Numbered from the stretch's first letter, positions 50,068 to 59,136 are shown. The stretch is 63,508 bases of DNA from Fibrobacter sp. (GCA_017642335.1 JAGCPF010000036.1:1-63508); one strand, 5' to 3'. The notes: generated from the letters alone by a model not told the origin. Translations and numbers: made by a program.

Positions 50068-51095
50068 CTCTTCTTCGAGTCTTTCTTGGACTCGTCCTTC
50101 TTGTTGTCCTTCTTCTCGTCTTTTTTGGGCTCCTCTTTCTTGGAGTCCTTCTTTTCATCTTTCTTGGACTCTTCCTTCTTGGAGTCCTTTTTCTCTTCTT
50201 TCTTGGGCTCGTCCTTCTTGACGTCTTTCTTTGCCTCGTCCTTTTTGGGCTCGGTCTTGGATTCGGTCTTTACGGAGTCTTTCTTGGCTTTGCTGGTGGT
50301 GTCCTTCGCCGCGCTTTCGATGACTTCTTGCGTCTTGGAGTTTGCCTGCTTCAGGAACTTTTGCAGGTCGACGACGGGTTCCATTTTCTTTTCTTCGCTG
50401 ACGGAGCGGATGGGCGCGTAATAGGTGGAGTCGGCGGCGGTGAGCGTGTCGAGACCGATAAGTTCAAATTTTGAATAAAGTAGGGCCGCCCATTCGCGGA
50501 GCCAGTTCTTGCGGGATTCCCGGTTGACGTACCATGTGTTGGCGTCGTAAAGGTAGTGGTGGATATCCGTTGTGAGGAAAACGGGCTTTTCGCCGGCGAG
50601 TGTCTTGAACAGGTTCGAGACTCTCGCCGTTGCCGCGGCTGTTGTCAGCAGCAGCACGGTGTCTGCCTTGCGGTTCTTGAGCCAGGGGATAATCGTGTAG
50701 GCTTCGCTGATGGTGGAGGGGTCGTCATGCGGAGCGAGGAAAAGGGCCGTGCTGTCGATGCTTGAATGGCGCAGGAAGTCGTCGGAGTAGAAATCGGCAT
50801 TGCTCCTGTCCCTGAGTACCCTGCGGCCCATGATGAGCACGGAATCCGCTTTCCCCTGTGCAACGAGTTCTGCTGCAAAGTCGTTGCGTTCCATGTCGGC
50901 AGACTGCCCGTCCAGAATGACGACCCACTTTACGTGCTTGAATTCGTCGTCGTTCACCAGCCATTGTCCGCTCTTGGTGAATACGATATAAAGCGCTATT
51001 ACGGCAAGGATGGCCGTAGACACTGCAATGATAAGCGCCTTCCTGACAAGCTTGGCGTAGTTCTTTTTCTTCTTGTTCAATAATACTTTGGACAC
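50064..51095 (-). CDS. DUF218/YdcF-like membrane protein with Lys/Asp/Glu-rich tail
   Basis: A 343-aa protein starting at a GTG (GGGGA five bases upstream). N-terminal transmembrane helix (~20-42), then a DUF218-like domain (WVVILDGQSADMERNDFAAEL, ADSVLIMGRRV, DPSTISEAYTIIPWLKNR) of the family that acts in envelope or lipid-carrier processes. The last ~105 residues are a repetitive tail of KKDE, KKEE and KKDS units. In the minus-strand operon it is the last gene after rimI (14-base gap). Role unknown. Confidence 0.72.
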   Translation of the reverse strand: MSKVLLNKKKKNYAKLVRKALIIAVSTAILAVIALYIVFTKSGQWLVNDDEFKHVKWVVILDGQSADMERNDFAAELVAQGKADSVLIMGRRVLRDRSNADFYSDDFLRHSSIDSTALFLAPHDDPSTISEAYTIIPWLKNRKADTVLLLTTAAATARVSNLFKTLAGEKPVFLTTDIHHYLYDANTWYVNRESRKNWLREWAALLYSKFELIGLDTLTAADSTYYAPIRSVSEEKKMEPVVDLQKFLKQANSKTQEVIESAAKDTTSKAKKDSVKTESKTEPKKDEAKKDVKKDEPKKEEKKDSKKEESKKDEKKDSKKEEPKKDEKKDNKKDESKKDSKKS

Positions 51096-51109
51096 GTTTT
51101 TCCCCTTTC

Positions 51110-51565
51110 CTAATTTATTCGTGACTCCAGCTCCAAAGAGTACAGACAGGCGTTCTCGCCGTCGGAGTAATAATTCTTTCGTTTGTTGAAAAATTTAAAT
51201 CCGTTCTTTTCGTAAAACTGGCGTGCAGTGGTGTTGCCTTCGCGGACTTCGAGGAAGCAGCGGTCCTTGTCTTTAGGGCTGAGGCGGGAAAGTCCTGCTT
51301 CCAGAAGCGCTTTGCCGATGCCTTTGTGCTGGCAGTCGCGGCTTACGGCGATGCTCAGGAGCTCCGAGTCCGGGCCTAGCAGGTGGAAAATTGCATACCC
51401 GTTGACTTGCGGTGTGCTCTGGTCCGCCTCGTAGACGACGCAGAGAGCGTAGTTGGCGCGCAGTTCCGCTGCAAACTGGGGCTCGTCCCAGTTCTGGAAC
51501 GCCAGTTCTTGCTGGATCTCGAGTATCCGGGGCAGGTCGCTTTCATTCATTTCGCGGATAGGCAT
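51110..51565 (-). CDS. rimI: Ribosomal-protein S18 alanine N-acetyltransferase-like GNAT
   Basis: A 151-aa GNAT protein. The start at 51565 is chosen since longer frames only add untypical sequence. Acetyl-CoA motif A: SIAVSRDCQHKGIGKALLEAGL (Q-x-x-G-x-G/A); then FLEVREGNTTARQFYEKNGFKFFNKRKNYYSDG, highly characteristic of RimI. RimI acetylates the N-terminus of S18 and often lies beside tsaB, as here (17-base gap). Cytoplasmic. Confidence 0.92.
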   Translation of the reverse strand: MPIREMNESDLPRILEIQQELAFQNWDEPQFAAELRANYALCVVYEADQSTPQVNGYAIFHLLGPDSELLSIAVSRDCQHKGIGKALLEAGLSRLSPKDKDRCFLEVREGNTTARQFYEKNGFKFFNKRKNYYSDGENACLYSLELESRIN

Positions 51566-51582
51566 AACAAGGGCTCGGCTGA

Positions 51583-52236
51583 TTACGCTTTCAGCTTTTC
51601 GAAATATGAAGGTTGTATGTAGTTCGCTTCCTGGATAAGCGTCGGCTTGATGGTATCGAACAGCGGGGCCCACAGGTTCAGCGGCTTTCCCGTGTCGGTG
51701 GAGACGCTGGCGCCGAGTTGCTCGAATACGGCTTTCATTTCGGCATCGGCAAGGGCCGCTTCGTCTGCGACCACATGTGTCACCTTGCTTGTAGTCAGCG
51801 AATGGATGACTTCCGCCGTCTCGATGAACTTTTCCATGCCGTCCAGCCGCAGGTACCAGTAGCCGTTGCGCGCCCGGATGACGGTCGCGACGCAGTCGCC
51901 CTCTTTGGCTTGCGCGAAGCATTCCAGCGCCTGGAGTGTCGTTACGCCGTACAGGTTGCGCTTGCCGCTGAAACACAGCCCCTGGCAGAACGCGACTCCG
52001 GTTCTCAGTCCGCTGAAGGAACCCGGTCCGACGGTGACCATGACTCGCTTCACGTCGTCGAGCGTGGCTCCTGCCCGTTCCAGCAGGGAGTCAAGGTTTG
52101 CACTGAGCGATTCGCCCTTGGCAGACGGATCGACTATTTCTTCGTACAGGGGGGCATCGGTGCTGCCCGACGTGCTCGTGCTAAGCGCCATCGAGATGCC
52201 CTTCCGGGAAGTGTCTACATACAAGTCAAGGTTCAT
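51583..52236 (-). CDS. tsaB: tRNA threonylcarbamoyladenosine biosynthesis protein TsaB
   Basis: A 217-aa ASKHA-fold protein that scaffolds TsaD in t6A formation at A37 of ANN-decoding tRNAs. The N-terminus (LDLYVDTSRKGISMAL) and VMVTVGPGSFSGLRTGVAFCQGLCF motif, followed by YGVTTLQALEC, are typical. It is flanked by rimI and ddl in the usual order of a small translation/wall operon, with 44 bases (including a CTAG repeat) to ddl. Needs TsaD, TsaE and TsaC elsewhere. Confidence 0.94.
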   Translation of the reverse strand: MNLDLYVDTSRKGISMALSTSTSGSTDAPLYEEIVDPSAKGESLSANLDSLLERAGATLDDVKRVMVTVGPGSFSGLRTGVAFCQGLCFSGKRNLYGVTTLQALECFAQAKEGDCVATVIRARNGYWYLRLDGMEKFIETAEVIHSLTTSKVTHVVADEAALADAEMKAVFEQLGASVSTDTGKPLNLWAPLFDTIKPTLIQEANYIQPSYFEKLKA

Positions 52237-52245
52237 TTTTAACCA

Positions 52246-52280
52246 CTAATTACTAGATCCTAGCCCCTAGTTTCTAGCCC
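52246..52280. repeat. CTAG-rich short intergenic repeat (copy 1)
   Basis: Contains CTAGATCCTAGCCCCTAG between the ddl stop and tsaB. The near-identical string CTAGATCCTAGCCTCTAG lies at 60451-60468. A looser relative is at 45650-45676. Confidence 0.7.
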
Positions 52281-53315
52281 CTATCTTTTAATCGCTATGC
52301 TCTTGTCGATAATCAGGTCGATGAGCTGGCTGTAGGTGATGCCGATGCAGGCTGCCTGCTGCGGCAGCAGCGACGTGGGCGTCATGCCCGGGAGCGTGTT
52401 CGTCTCGATGGCGAACAGTTCGCCGTCCTTCGTGATGCGGACGTCGGTACGGCTGTAACCAGCTCCGCCGAGGGCGTAGTGGGCGTTCTTCACGAGTTCC
52501 TGGATGCGAGCGGTGAGTTCCGGTGCGAATTCCGCGGGAGTTACTTCCTGGCATTCCCCGTTGTACTTGGCCTCGTAGTCAAAGTATTCGCGTGTTGTCA
52601 TGCGCATTTCGGTGGGCGGGAGCGGCTTCTCGCCTTCGATGTAGCCGCAGCTCGCTTCGCCGCCGGCGATGAACTTTTCGCAAAGCAGGCGGTTAGAATC
52701 CTTGAAGAGGTCCTGCACAATCTTGCCGGCCTCGTCCATGTCTTTAGCAATGCCGATGCCGATGGAAGAACCGCCCAGCGGGTCCTTGATGACCAGCGGG
52801 AAGCCGAGTTCGTCGGCGACGTTCACGAGCACGTCACCGGTAAAGTCGTGTTTCCAGATGACGCGGTAGGGTGGGGTAGGAATCCCGTTCGCACGGTAGA
52901 TTTCCTTGGACTTGATTTTGTCCATGGCGAGGGCCGATGCGAGGAGCCCGCAGCCCGTGTAGGGAATGCCCCAGTTTTCGAGCAGTGCCTGGATGTGACC
53001 ATCTTCGCCCCACTTGCCGTGAAGAGCGAGGAAAGCGATATCGGAATCGGGGAGTTCGGAGAGGGCGGGGGACTTTTTGCAGTTTGCCGCCGAACCTTCG
53101 AGACTGTGGAAATAGTTTGCCGAGAAATTCGTCTTCTGGTAGGGGGATAGTTCCCTAGAAGACCAGTGCCAGGTTCCGTCCTTGTCGATCAAGACAGGGT
53201 GGATGTTGTACTTTTCGGGATCCATGGCACGTACGACACCGGTTCCGCTCACGACCGATACGTCGTGTTCCGTGGAAGGGCCGCCCATCAGTACTAAAAC
53301 GCGTAAACGGGACAT
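52281..53315 (-). CDS. ddl: D-alanine--D-alanine ligase
   Basis: ATP-grasp ligase that makes the D-Ala-D-Ala dipeptide for peptidoglycan. The 344-aa protein starts VLVLMGGPSTEHDVSVVSG, has LHGKWGEDGHIQALLENWGIPYTG, GFPLVIKDPLGGSSIGIGIAKD, and the Mg/ATP region YSRTDVRITKDGELFAIETNTLPGMTPTSLLPQQA. Cytoplasmic. It heads the leftward operon ddl-tsaB-rimI-DUF218. The upstream gap (53316-53647) also serves the divergent lipoprotein gene. Confidence 0.96.
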   Translation of the reverse strand: MSRLRVLVLMGGPSTEHDVSVVSGTGVVRAMDPEKYNIHPVLIDKDGTWHWSSRELSPYQKTNFSANYFHSLEGSAANCKKSPALSELPDSDIAFLALHGKWGEDGHIQALLENWGIPYTGCGLLASALAMDKIKSKEIYRANGIPTPPYRVIWKHDFTGDVLVNVADELGFPLVIKDPLGGSSIGIGIAKDMDEAGKIVQDLFKDSNRLLCEKFIAGGEASCGYIEGEKPLPPTEMRMTTREYFDYEAKYNGECQEVTPAEFAPELTARIQELVKNAHYALGGAGYSRTDVRITKDGELFAIETNTLPGMTPTSLLPQQAACIGITYSQLIDLIIDKSIAIKR

Positions 53316-53647
53316 AAAAAACCTCTGTTAAATTCGTTCAAGGATAATGTAGTATTTGAAAAGACCGAGAACAAAAAAGAGACCGCTTGCGGGCTATTTA
53401 TTCGCTGCGGAACCGCAGTTTTTGAAAAAAAGTACAATCTGGTCCGACAGGGTCCAACGTGCAGGTTTTTTTTGTTTAGTCTGTAAGACGAAGTCTATAA
53501 AATTTGTTACATATTTGCGCCGTTAAATTTACGTTTGGAGCGTGACCGACAGAACAGGTTCGACTACATTCCCTGTTACGCTATGTGAAGGATAAGTAGC
53601 AGTTGGTCAATAATTATTAGCTAAATCTTTCAAAAAAAGGTAAAAAC
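53316..53647. other. 332-base divergent intergenic region with structured elements
   Basis: Contains CTGCGG-AA-CCGCAG followed by TTTTTG (53406-53425), a terminator-like hairpin with no plus-strand gene upstream, and, at 53539-53584, a longer fold: AGCGT/ACGCT and AACAGG/CCTGTT arms around a 13-base loop, in the 5' leader of the following lipoprotein gene. No ORF, tRNA or known riboswitch was recognised. Must hold the divergent promoters. Confidence 0.55.
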
Positions 53648-55543
53648 ATGAAGATAACAAGTACTGAGAATAAATTGATGGCCGCAATGTTCTTGGGAAC
53701 GGCGTTCCTTGTGGGCTGCAGTGCTGACGAAAGTTTCACTCCGGTCACAGAGAACCCCGAGAATGACTATGCGTTTGAGTCAAACAAGGAATTTGCGGAT
53801 CATCCGTGCAACGAGAAGAGCGAGGGCCGCGAGGCCGTCGTGGGCAGCGACAAGGATAGCTACTACTGCCAGTTCGATGAACGCGATTCCGTGTATATTT
53901 GGGTAGGCGATAAAGACACGCTCTCTGCAACCGGCAAGGAGTTTGTGCGCAAGGATGAATCCAGCAGTTCTGACGATGAGGATGAAAACTCCAGCAGTTC
54001 GCTGTCCTCTTCAAGCAAACGCTCGTCGTCAAGTAGCGGAGCGCGCAAGGATAAATCCAGCAGCTCGCAGTCTTCCTCGAGCAACAGTTCTTCAAGCAAT
54101 CGCTCGTCTTCGAGCAGTTTCTCCTCCAGCAGCAGTTCCTCCAGCAGCAGTTCATCCAGCAGCAGCTCCTCCAGCAGTAGTTCATCCAGCAGTAGCTCAT
54201 CCAGCAGTAGCTCATCCAGCAGTAGTTCCTCGAGCAATAGTTCTTCGAGCCGCAACCTCCAAACCGCCAAAGATTCGCACTTCAACCCGAACATCACTTA
54301 CGGGACAATGAAGGATTCCCGCGACGGCAAGACTTACAGGACTGTCGTAGTCGATGGCGTCACTTGGATGGCCGAAAACCTGAACTATGCAGGCCACACC
54401 ATAGGAAAATCCAACTGCTACGGCAACAGTGACGACAATTGTGAACTGTACGGCCGTCTGTACAGCCGCGATGCGACGATGAACGACAGCAGGTGTAAAT
54501 ACGGGAGTAGCTGTGATTTGGGCGAAGGCCCCATACAGGGCGTCTGTCCCGATGGCTGGCATATCCCGACGAAAAAAGAAGTACAGAATCTGTTGGACTA
54601 CGCCACTGCACCGGCACTGAGATCGGCAAGTGCGGCTTGGAGCAATCCGGGTGTCGACTCTTATGGACTCTCCTTTGTGGGAGCCGGAAACTGGGATTCC
54701 GATGACGGATACGAGGACATGCAGTCCTATGAAGTCATGTGGCTTTACACACCGAGTTCCTACCAGTATTTCCTCCTGGTATCATCTTCTGCAGAAGTCT
54801 GGGACCATTCTTCGAGCGAATACTACGGTACAGTCCGCTGCATAGAGGGCGAAGCGGTTCTTCCCTCGTCCAGTTCGTCGAGTTCCAGTTCATCGAGCAG
54901 CACCTCAAGACCCAAGCAGGAAGGCGCCGAACCCCTACTGGATAAAGGCACGCAGTTCAACTCGAACATCAATTACGGGACAATGGAGGATCCCCGTGAC
55001 CACAAGACTTACAAGACAGTCGTTATCGATGGCGTCACTTGGATGGCCGAAAACCTGAACTTCGCCGGTAACAAAACAGGGGAATCCTTCTGCTTTAACG
55101 ATGAAGACCGTTTCTGCGATGTTTACGGCCGCCTGTACAGCCGCGATGCGGCAATGAACGATGCCAGGTGCGACAAAAGAAGTTGCGACTTGGGCGATGG
55201 CCCCATACAGGGCGTATGCCCCAACGGCTGGCACATTCCGTCAGACACCGAGATGAATAACCTGTTAATCTTTGCGGGTAATAAGGCCATGCCGCTGATA
55301 TCGGCGGAGAGCTGGAAAGGGCCTATAGCATCGGTAAGCAACAATCTTGGGCTATCCCTGATCGGGGCCGGAGACTACGACTCTAGTAAGCATTTCGAGC
55401 ACCTCGGCGAAGATGCCTTCGTATGGGTTTATAGCGATGGCGGCCAGACTTATTTAGTAATTCGAGGCGATGACAACTTTGCAAATAATATTATGTACAC
55501 CAGTTCTCAAATGTACATCAGCGTACGTTGCGTGAAGAACTAA
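53648..55543 (+). CDS. Lipoprotein with poly-Ser linker and two TIGR02145 domains
   Basis: A 631-aa lipoprotein: signal with lipobox LVGC (Cys24). The first ~100 residues include a domain with YYCQFDERDSVYIWVGD. Residues ~105-205 are almost all serine (with a 15-base DNA repeat). Then two TIGR02145-type ('Fibrobacter succinogenes major paralogous') domains (~215-402 and ~437-630), each with NYGTM.D.RD.KTY.TVV.DGVTWMAENLN.AG, LYGRLYSRDA.MND, GPIQGVCP.GWHIP, GLS..GAG..DS and a final VRC. The family is typical of Fibrobacter surface proteins; its function is unknown. A terminator follows the stop. Confidence 0.92.
   Translation: MKITSTENKLMAAMFLGTAFLVGCSADESFTPVTENPENDYAFESNKEFADHPCNEKSEGREAVVGSDKDSYYCQFDERDSVYIWVGDKDTLSATGKEFVRKDESSSSDDEDENSSSSLSSSSKRSSSSSGARKDKSSSSQSSSSNSSSSNRSSSSSFSSSSSSSSSSSSSSSSSSSSSSSSSSSSSSSSSSSSSSNSSSSRNLQTAKDSHFNPNITYGTMKDSRDGKTYRTVVVDGVTWMAENLNYAGHTIGKSNCYGNSDDNCELYGRLYSRDATMNDSRCKYGSSCDLGEGPIQGVCPDGWHIPTKKEVQNLLDYATAPALRSASAAWSNPGVDSYGLSFVGAGNWDSDDGYEDMQSYEVMWLYTPSSYQYFLLVSSSAEVWDHSSSEYYGTVRCIEGEAVLPSSSSSSSSSSSSTSRPKQEGAEPLLDKGTQFNSNINYGTMEDPRDHKTYKTVVIDGVTWMAENLNFAGNKTGESFCFNDEDRFCDVYGRLYSRDAAMNDARCDKRSCDLGDGPIQGVCPNGWHIPSDTEMNNLLIFAGNKAMPLISAESWKGPIASVSNNLGLSLIGAGDYDSSKHFEHLGEDAFVWVYSDGGQTYLVIRGDDNFANNIMYTSSQMYISVRCVKN
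54122..54241 (+). repeat. 15-base in-frame tandem repeat encoding poly-Ser
   Basis: Eight 15-base units of the form TC(C/A)TCCAGCAGYAGY, each encoding five serines, within the linker of the lipoprotein (residues 159-198). The alternating TCN/AGY codons show amplification by unit rather than by single codon. Confidence 0.85.
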
Positions 55544-55564
55544 TTTACGTCAGTTAAGGATACG

Positions 55565-55600
55565 GTCCGGCGGGTATAACGCCGGACTTTTTAATTTTTC
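55565..55600 (+). terminator. Terminator of the TIGR02145 lipoprotein gene
   Basis: GTCCGGCG-GGTATAA-CGCCGGAC perfect stem followed by TTTTTAATTTTTC. Confidence 0.9.
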
Positions 55601-55762
55601 TCGAATTCCAGAAACTTTTCGTATGCTCGTTAGTGCACTTTAAATGGGAGCTGTGTTGGGTAAAGATCTTTTTGGGTGAAAATATGATTAAGATAAATTA
55701 TGGAACGCTCCTATATTTGGTCAAAGTGATTATATTTAAACTACCAAATGTGAGGTATTGGC

Positions 55763-56683
55763 ATGCGTGTATTCGTTACAGGCGGTACTGGTTTTATTGG
55801 ACATTATGTCGTCAAGGCATTGCTCGAAAAGGGGCACGAAGTTGTCATCGCGACGCGTCACCCGAACAAGATGCCTTCGCTGAAGTCCAGCTCGAAGATT
55901 ACCTTTGTGGAAGCGTCCCTTACGGATTTTGACAAGCTCGGCGAAGGCTTGGCCGGTTGCGATGCGTGCATCCATATCGCGCTTGGCTGGGGCGACACTC
56001 CGGGTGCCATCCTCATGAACGACACCCGCGCTACGGTGGCCCTCCTCGAGATGGCTGCGAGTGCCGGTTGCCAGAAGTTCATTTTCACCAGCAGTACCGC
56101 AGCCATGGGCCGCATGCGTCCCGTGATGCGCGAGATGACCAGCAACCTGCCGATGGACCTTTACGGGGCGACCAAGGCGGCAGGCGAGGCTTTCGTGATT
56201 GGCTTTACGCACGGTTACGGGCGTTATTTCCCCGAAGTCAAGATGCAGCGCAATATCATCCGTCCGGGGTACACGTTCGGCAATCCTGCATATCCTGACG
56301 GCTGCTCCCAGCCCGACAGGCGCTTTTTCGATATCGCCCGTGCAGTCAAGGAAAACCAGGACATCAACATTATCAAGAACGACGGCACGCAGTTCATCCA
56401 TGCAAGCCAGCAGGCGGAACTTTACCTGAAGGTGCTGGAATCCGACAAGAACGAGGAAATCTTCCTCGGCCTTGGCGAGGTGTGGATGAGCTGGAAGGAA
56501 ATCGCCGAGATGATGATTTCCCTGAAGCCCGGTTGCAAGTCCAAGATCGTTGAAACGGATCTCGGCTGGTCCGACGACCCGATGCTCTTCGACGTAAGCA
56601 AAATTAGGGATCAGTTCGGGCTGGCATTCGACGCTCATGACTTCATGATGGACCATGTCAAGTGGACTTTCGAACAGGTGTAG
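55763..56683 (+). CDS. NAD(P)-dependent epimerase/dehydratase (extended SDR)
   Basis: A 306-aa Rossmann-fold protein: nucleotide motif VTGGTGFIGHYVVKALLEKGHEV, FTSSTAAMG with catalytic Ser/Thr, and LYGATKAAGEAF (Tyr-x-x-x-Lys). Typical extended-SDR sugar or small-molecule oxidoreductase. It has an in-domain tail (~240-306) different from UDP-hexose epimerases, so the substrate is unknown. The upstream 219 bases are AT-rich; the start is ATG at 55763. Followed by tRNA-Lys. Confidence 0.85.
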   Translation: MRVFVTGGTGFIGHYVVKALLEKGHEVVIATRHPNKMPSLKSSSKITFVEASLTDFDKLGEGLAGCDACIHIALGWGDTPGAILMNDTRATVALLEMAASAGCQKFIFTSSTAAMGRMRPVMREMTSNLPMDLYGATKAAGEAFVIGFTHGYGRYFPEVKMQRNIIRPGYTFGNPAYPDGCSQPDRRFFDIARAVKENQDINIIKNDGTQFIHASQQAELYLKVLESDKNEEIFLGLGEVWMSWKEIAEMMISLKPGCKSKIVETDLGWSDDPMLFDVSKIRDQFGLAFDAHDFMMDHVKWTFEQV

Positions 56684-56796
56684 AGGCCTAGCTTCCTTGT
56701 TTCGGGACGAGTCAAAAATTTTTTTTAATTTTTTTCTCTTTTCCCCTTGACAACCCTTTTATTCTTTTCTATTATTGTGCGCGTCCAAGCGACAAC

Positions 56797-56869
<73 letters not shown>

Positions 56870-56871
56870 CT

Positions 56872-56907
56872 AAACGTCGGTTCCAAAACGGAATCGACGT
56901 TTTTTTC
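56872..56907 (+). terminator. Terminator after tRNA-Lys
   Basis: ACGTCGgTTCC / GGAAtCGACGT stem around a short AAAAC loop, followed by TTTTTTTCTT. Confidence 0.85.
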
Positions 56908-56970
56908 TTGTTTTCCCAGTTGTTTTTTGATGACGGCTCGCCTGTATGGTGATGCCCGGAAAAAGAAAAA

Positions 56971-56989
56971 GCCCCGTCTGGGACGGGGC
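56971..56989 (-). terminator. Terminator of the Pro/Ala-rich barrel gene
   Basis: Perfect GCCCCGTC-CCA-GACGGGGC stem on the minus strand followed by TTTTTCTTTTTCC. Confidence 0.85.
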
Positions 56990-57011
56990 GATTGAAACGC
57001 GGCGTTGCGGC

Positions 57012-58019
57012 CTAGAGGTATAGTCTAAAGCCGAAGGCGATATCAAGCGCTGTAAAGCTCCAGTATTCGCCCTTTTCGCGGTCCTGGTCGTTGATGTCTC
57101 TCGTTTCGGGATCGAGGTAGACGTCGTCGTAGATTTCGGTAATGCCGGCATTGATGCGCGTGTAGATACCGAAGTTCTTCGTCGCGTTGATGCCTATGCC
57201 GAATACGAAGTCAACGGATATCGGTTCGCAGTAGTTGGCATCGTTCTCCTTGACGTTGGCGATGTCGATGTCGGTTCCTTTCTTGCCGTTAGTGGAAATG
57301 ACAAGGTGGTTGTAGAGGGGTGTCTCGACTTCCAGACCGACGGAGAAGTTAATCAAGCCGGACTTGCCCGCATTGATGTTCACCAGGAAGGGGAAACCGA
57401 GAGTGTAGGAGGTGACCTTGTCCTTGCGGGCTTCGTCCCTTCTAGTCACCCTGTTTTCGTACGTGTAGGATGCGGATACCTTTCTGTAGATGAACTGGGC
57501 GCCGAGTTCGACGTTGAAGAAGTAGTCGCTCAAGGGGAGGGTGATGAATGCGCCGGCGTTCCAGGTCAGGCCGTCGTCCAGGTTCTCTGTGTCGCCTCCG
57601 ATGTATTCAGCAGTACCGATGGATGCCTGGATACCGTAGTGGACTGTTTGCTTGGGGAAGACTTCCTCCTTGGGAGGTGCGACCATCTGGACGGGTGCCG
57701 GCTGCGGCTCGGGCGCAATGGCTGCGCTTTGCTGTGCGGGCTCGGCTTGCTGCGGCTGAACCGTGTTGGCATAGTAGAAGACTACGGGTGCGGCTTCCTG
57801 GGACTGTTCTGCTTGGGCTTCCGGAGCGGCGGCTTCAGAATCGCTAGCAGGTTGTGCGGCCTGCTCGACAGCAGGTGCAGGAGCCTGCGCCTGTTCGGCG
57901 GGAGCGCTGGCTTCGACGGGTGCTGCGGCAGCGGGGGCTGCGGCGGGTGCTTCTTGTGCGGCAGCGAAACCGGCAAGACAGAAGATAGATGACATTACAA
58001 AAGTGAGTTTGTTTTTCAT
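57012..58019 (-). CDS. Secreted Pro/Ala-rich protein with outer-membrane barrel domain
   Basis: A 335-aa protein; ATG at 58019 has AAGGAG seven bases upstream. Signal peptide cleaved near AAA-QEAP (~21), then ~100 residues rich in Pro/Ala/Glu/Gln, and a barrel domain (~125-335: VHYGIQASIGTAEYIGG, FNVELGAQFIYRKVSASYTY, LGFPFLVNINAGKSGLINFSVGLEVE, FGIGINATKNFGIYTRINAGI) ending in ALDIAFGFRLYL. Similar in plan and linker to 426-1517. Likely an outer-membrane anchoring or sensing protein; function unknown. Confidence 0.78.
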   Translation of the reverse strand: MKNKLTFVMSSIFCLAGFAAAQEAPAAAPAAAAPVEASAPAEQAQAPAPAVEQAAQPASDSEAAAPEAQAEQSQEAAPVVFYYANTVQPQQAEPAQQSAAIAPEPQPAPVQMVAPPKEEVFPKQTVHYGIQASIGTAEYIGGDTENLDDGLTWNAGAFITLPLSDYFFNVELGAQFIYRKVSASYTYENRVTRRDEARKDKVTSYTLGFPFLVNINAGKSGLINFSVGLEVETPLYNHLVISTNGKKGTDIDIANVKENDANYCEPISVDFVFGIGINATKNFGIYTRINAGITEIYDDVYLDPETRDINDQDREKGEYWSFTALDIAFGFRLYL

Positions 58020-58209
58020 AGAGGAACTCCTTAACATGTTCTTCATTAAATTATTCATTTTTTTTTCATAAGGAAAGAAAGTATGGACATTTTCTACAGA
58101 TTTTTGTGTTTTTTTTCTCAAAAATATTTTTTTTGTTATTTTTTATGTTCAATTGTTTCATGGGATGTCTTTTTTTAGGATATTTATCGCTGATTGAGGA
58201 TTGCAAAAA

Positions 58210-59136
58210 ATGAAAATTATTTTGCCGGTCGCTGGTAATGGTATAAGACTCCGTCCCTATACGGAGGATCGTCCGAAATGTTTGCTTCCCGTGGCAGGCA
58301 AGACGATTATTGATTGGATTGTCGAAGATTCGTTGAAGTTAAATCCTTCCGAGACTATTTTTATTACTGGCTATAAAGCTGAGAAAATGGACGATTACCT
58401 GCAGGGCAAGCCGGAATGGGGCAAAGTCCGCACGGTCCGCCAGGAAAACCCGCAGGGTCTCGGCGAAGCCATCAGCCTTGCCTTGCCGTTTGTCGACGAT
58501 GATGAATCCCTTTTGATTATTCTTGGCGACACCCTGTTTGAGGCCGACCTTTCCATTATCGAGAAGGTCGATGAAAACATCCTCTACACCTACAAGGTCG
58601 AAGATCCGTCCCGATTCGGCGTTGCCGTGACTACGCCTGATGGTCGAATTGAACGCCTTGTGGAGAAACCGCAGGAATTCGTGAGCGACGAGGCGATTGT
58701 CGGCATCTACTACATCAAGGACGTGAAGGCTTTAAAGGCTTCCCTTAAGTACTTGATGGACAACAATATTCGGACAAAGAACGAGTTCCAGCTGACCGAT
58801 GCCCTCGAAATGATGATTGAACAGGGCTGCAAGTTCAGTACGGCCCCGGTTTTCCGTTGGCTAGACTGCGGCTTGATGGAAACGCTCCTGCACACGAATG
58901 CGCATATGCTCAGCCGTAACGATAACAGTGCCCAGTTCAGGACAGTCAAGGGGGTGCAAGTCATTCCGCCTTGCTACATAGGCAATAATGTCAAGATTTA
59001 CGGCTGCAAGATTGGTCCGTACGTTACGGTGGGGGACGGTTGTGAACTTTCCGGTGTCGAAATCAGCAATTCCGTCGTCTGGAGCGGAGTGAAGATTACG
59101 AACGGCAAGATTTGCAACGCTATCGTTCATAAATAG
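58210..59136 (+). CDS. Nucleotidyltransferase of the NDP-sugar pyrophosphorylase family
   Basis: A 308-aa enzyme with the GT-A nucleotide signature ILPVAGNGIRLRPYTEDRPKCLLPVAGK (P-loop-like G-x-G-x-R-x-x-P-x-T) and ILGDTLF, followed by a C-terminal left-handed beta-helix-like segment (IPPCYIGNNVKIYGCKIGPYVTVGDGCELSG). Closest to glucose-1-phosphate thymidylyltransferase/ uridylyltransferase-like proteins; the exact nucleotide and sugar are not clear. Likely supplies an activated sugar for surface polysaccharide. The ATG at 58210 has GAGG upstream; a TTG three codons earlier is in frame. Confidence 0.88.
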   Translation: MKIILPVAGNGIRLRPYTEDRPKCLLPVAGKTIIDWIVEDSLKLNPSETIFITGYKAEKMDDYLQGKPEWGKVRTVRQENPQGLGEAISLALPFVDDDESLLIILGDTLFEADLSIIEKVDENILYTYKVEDPSRFGVAVTTPDGRIERLVEKPQEFVSDEAIVGIYYIKDVKALKASLKYLMDNNIRTKNEFQLTDALEMMIEQGCKFSTAPVFRWLDCGLMETLLHTNAHMLSRNDNSAQFRTVKGVQVIPPCYIGNNVKIYGCKIGPYVTVGDGCELSGVEISNSVVWSGVKITNGKICNAIVHK

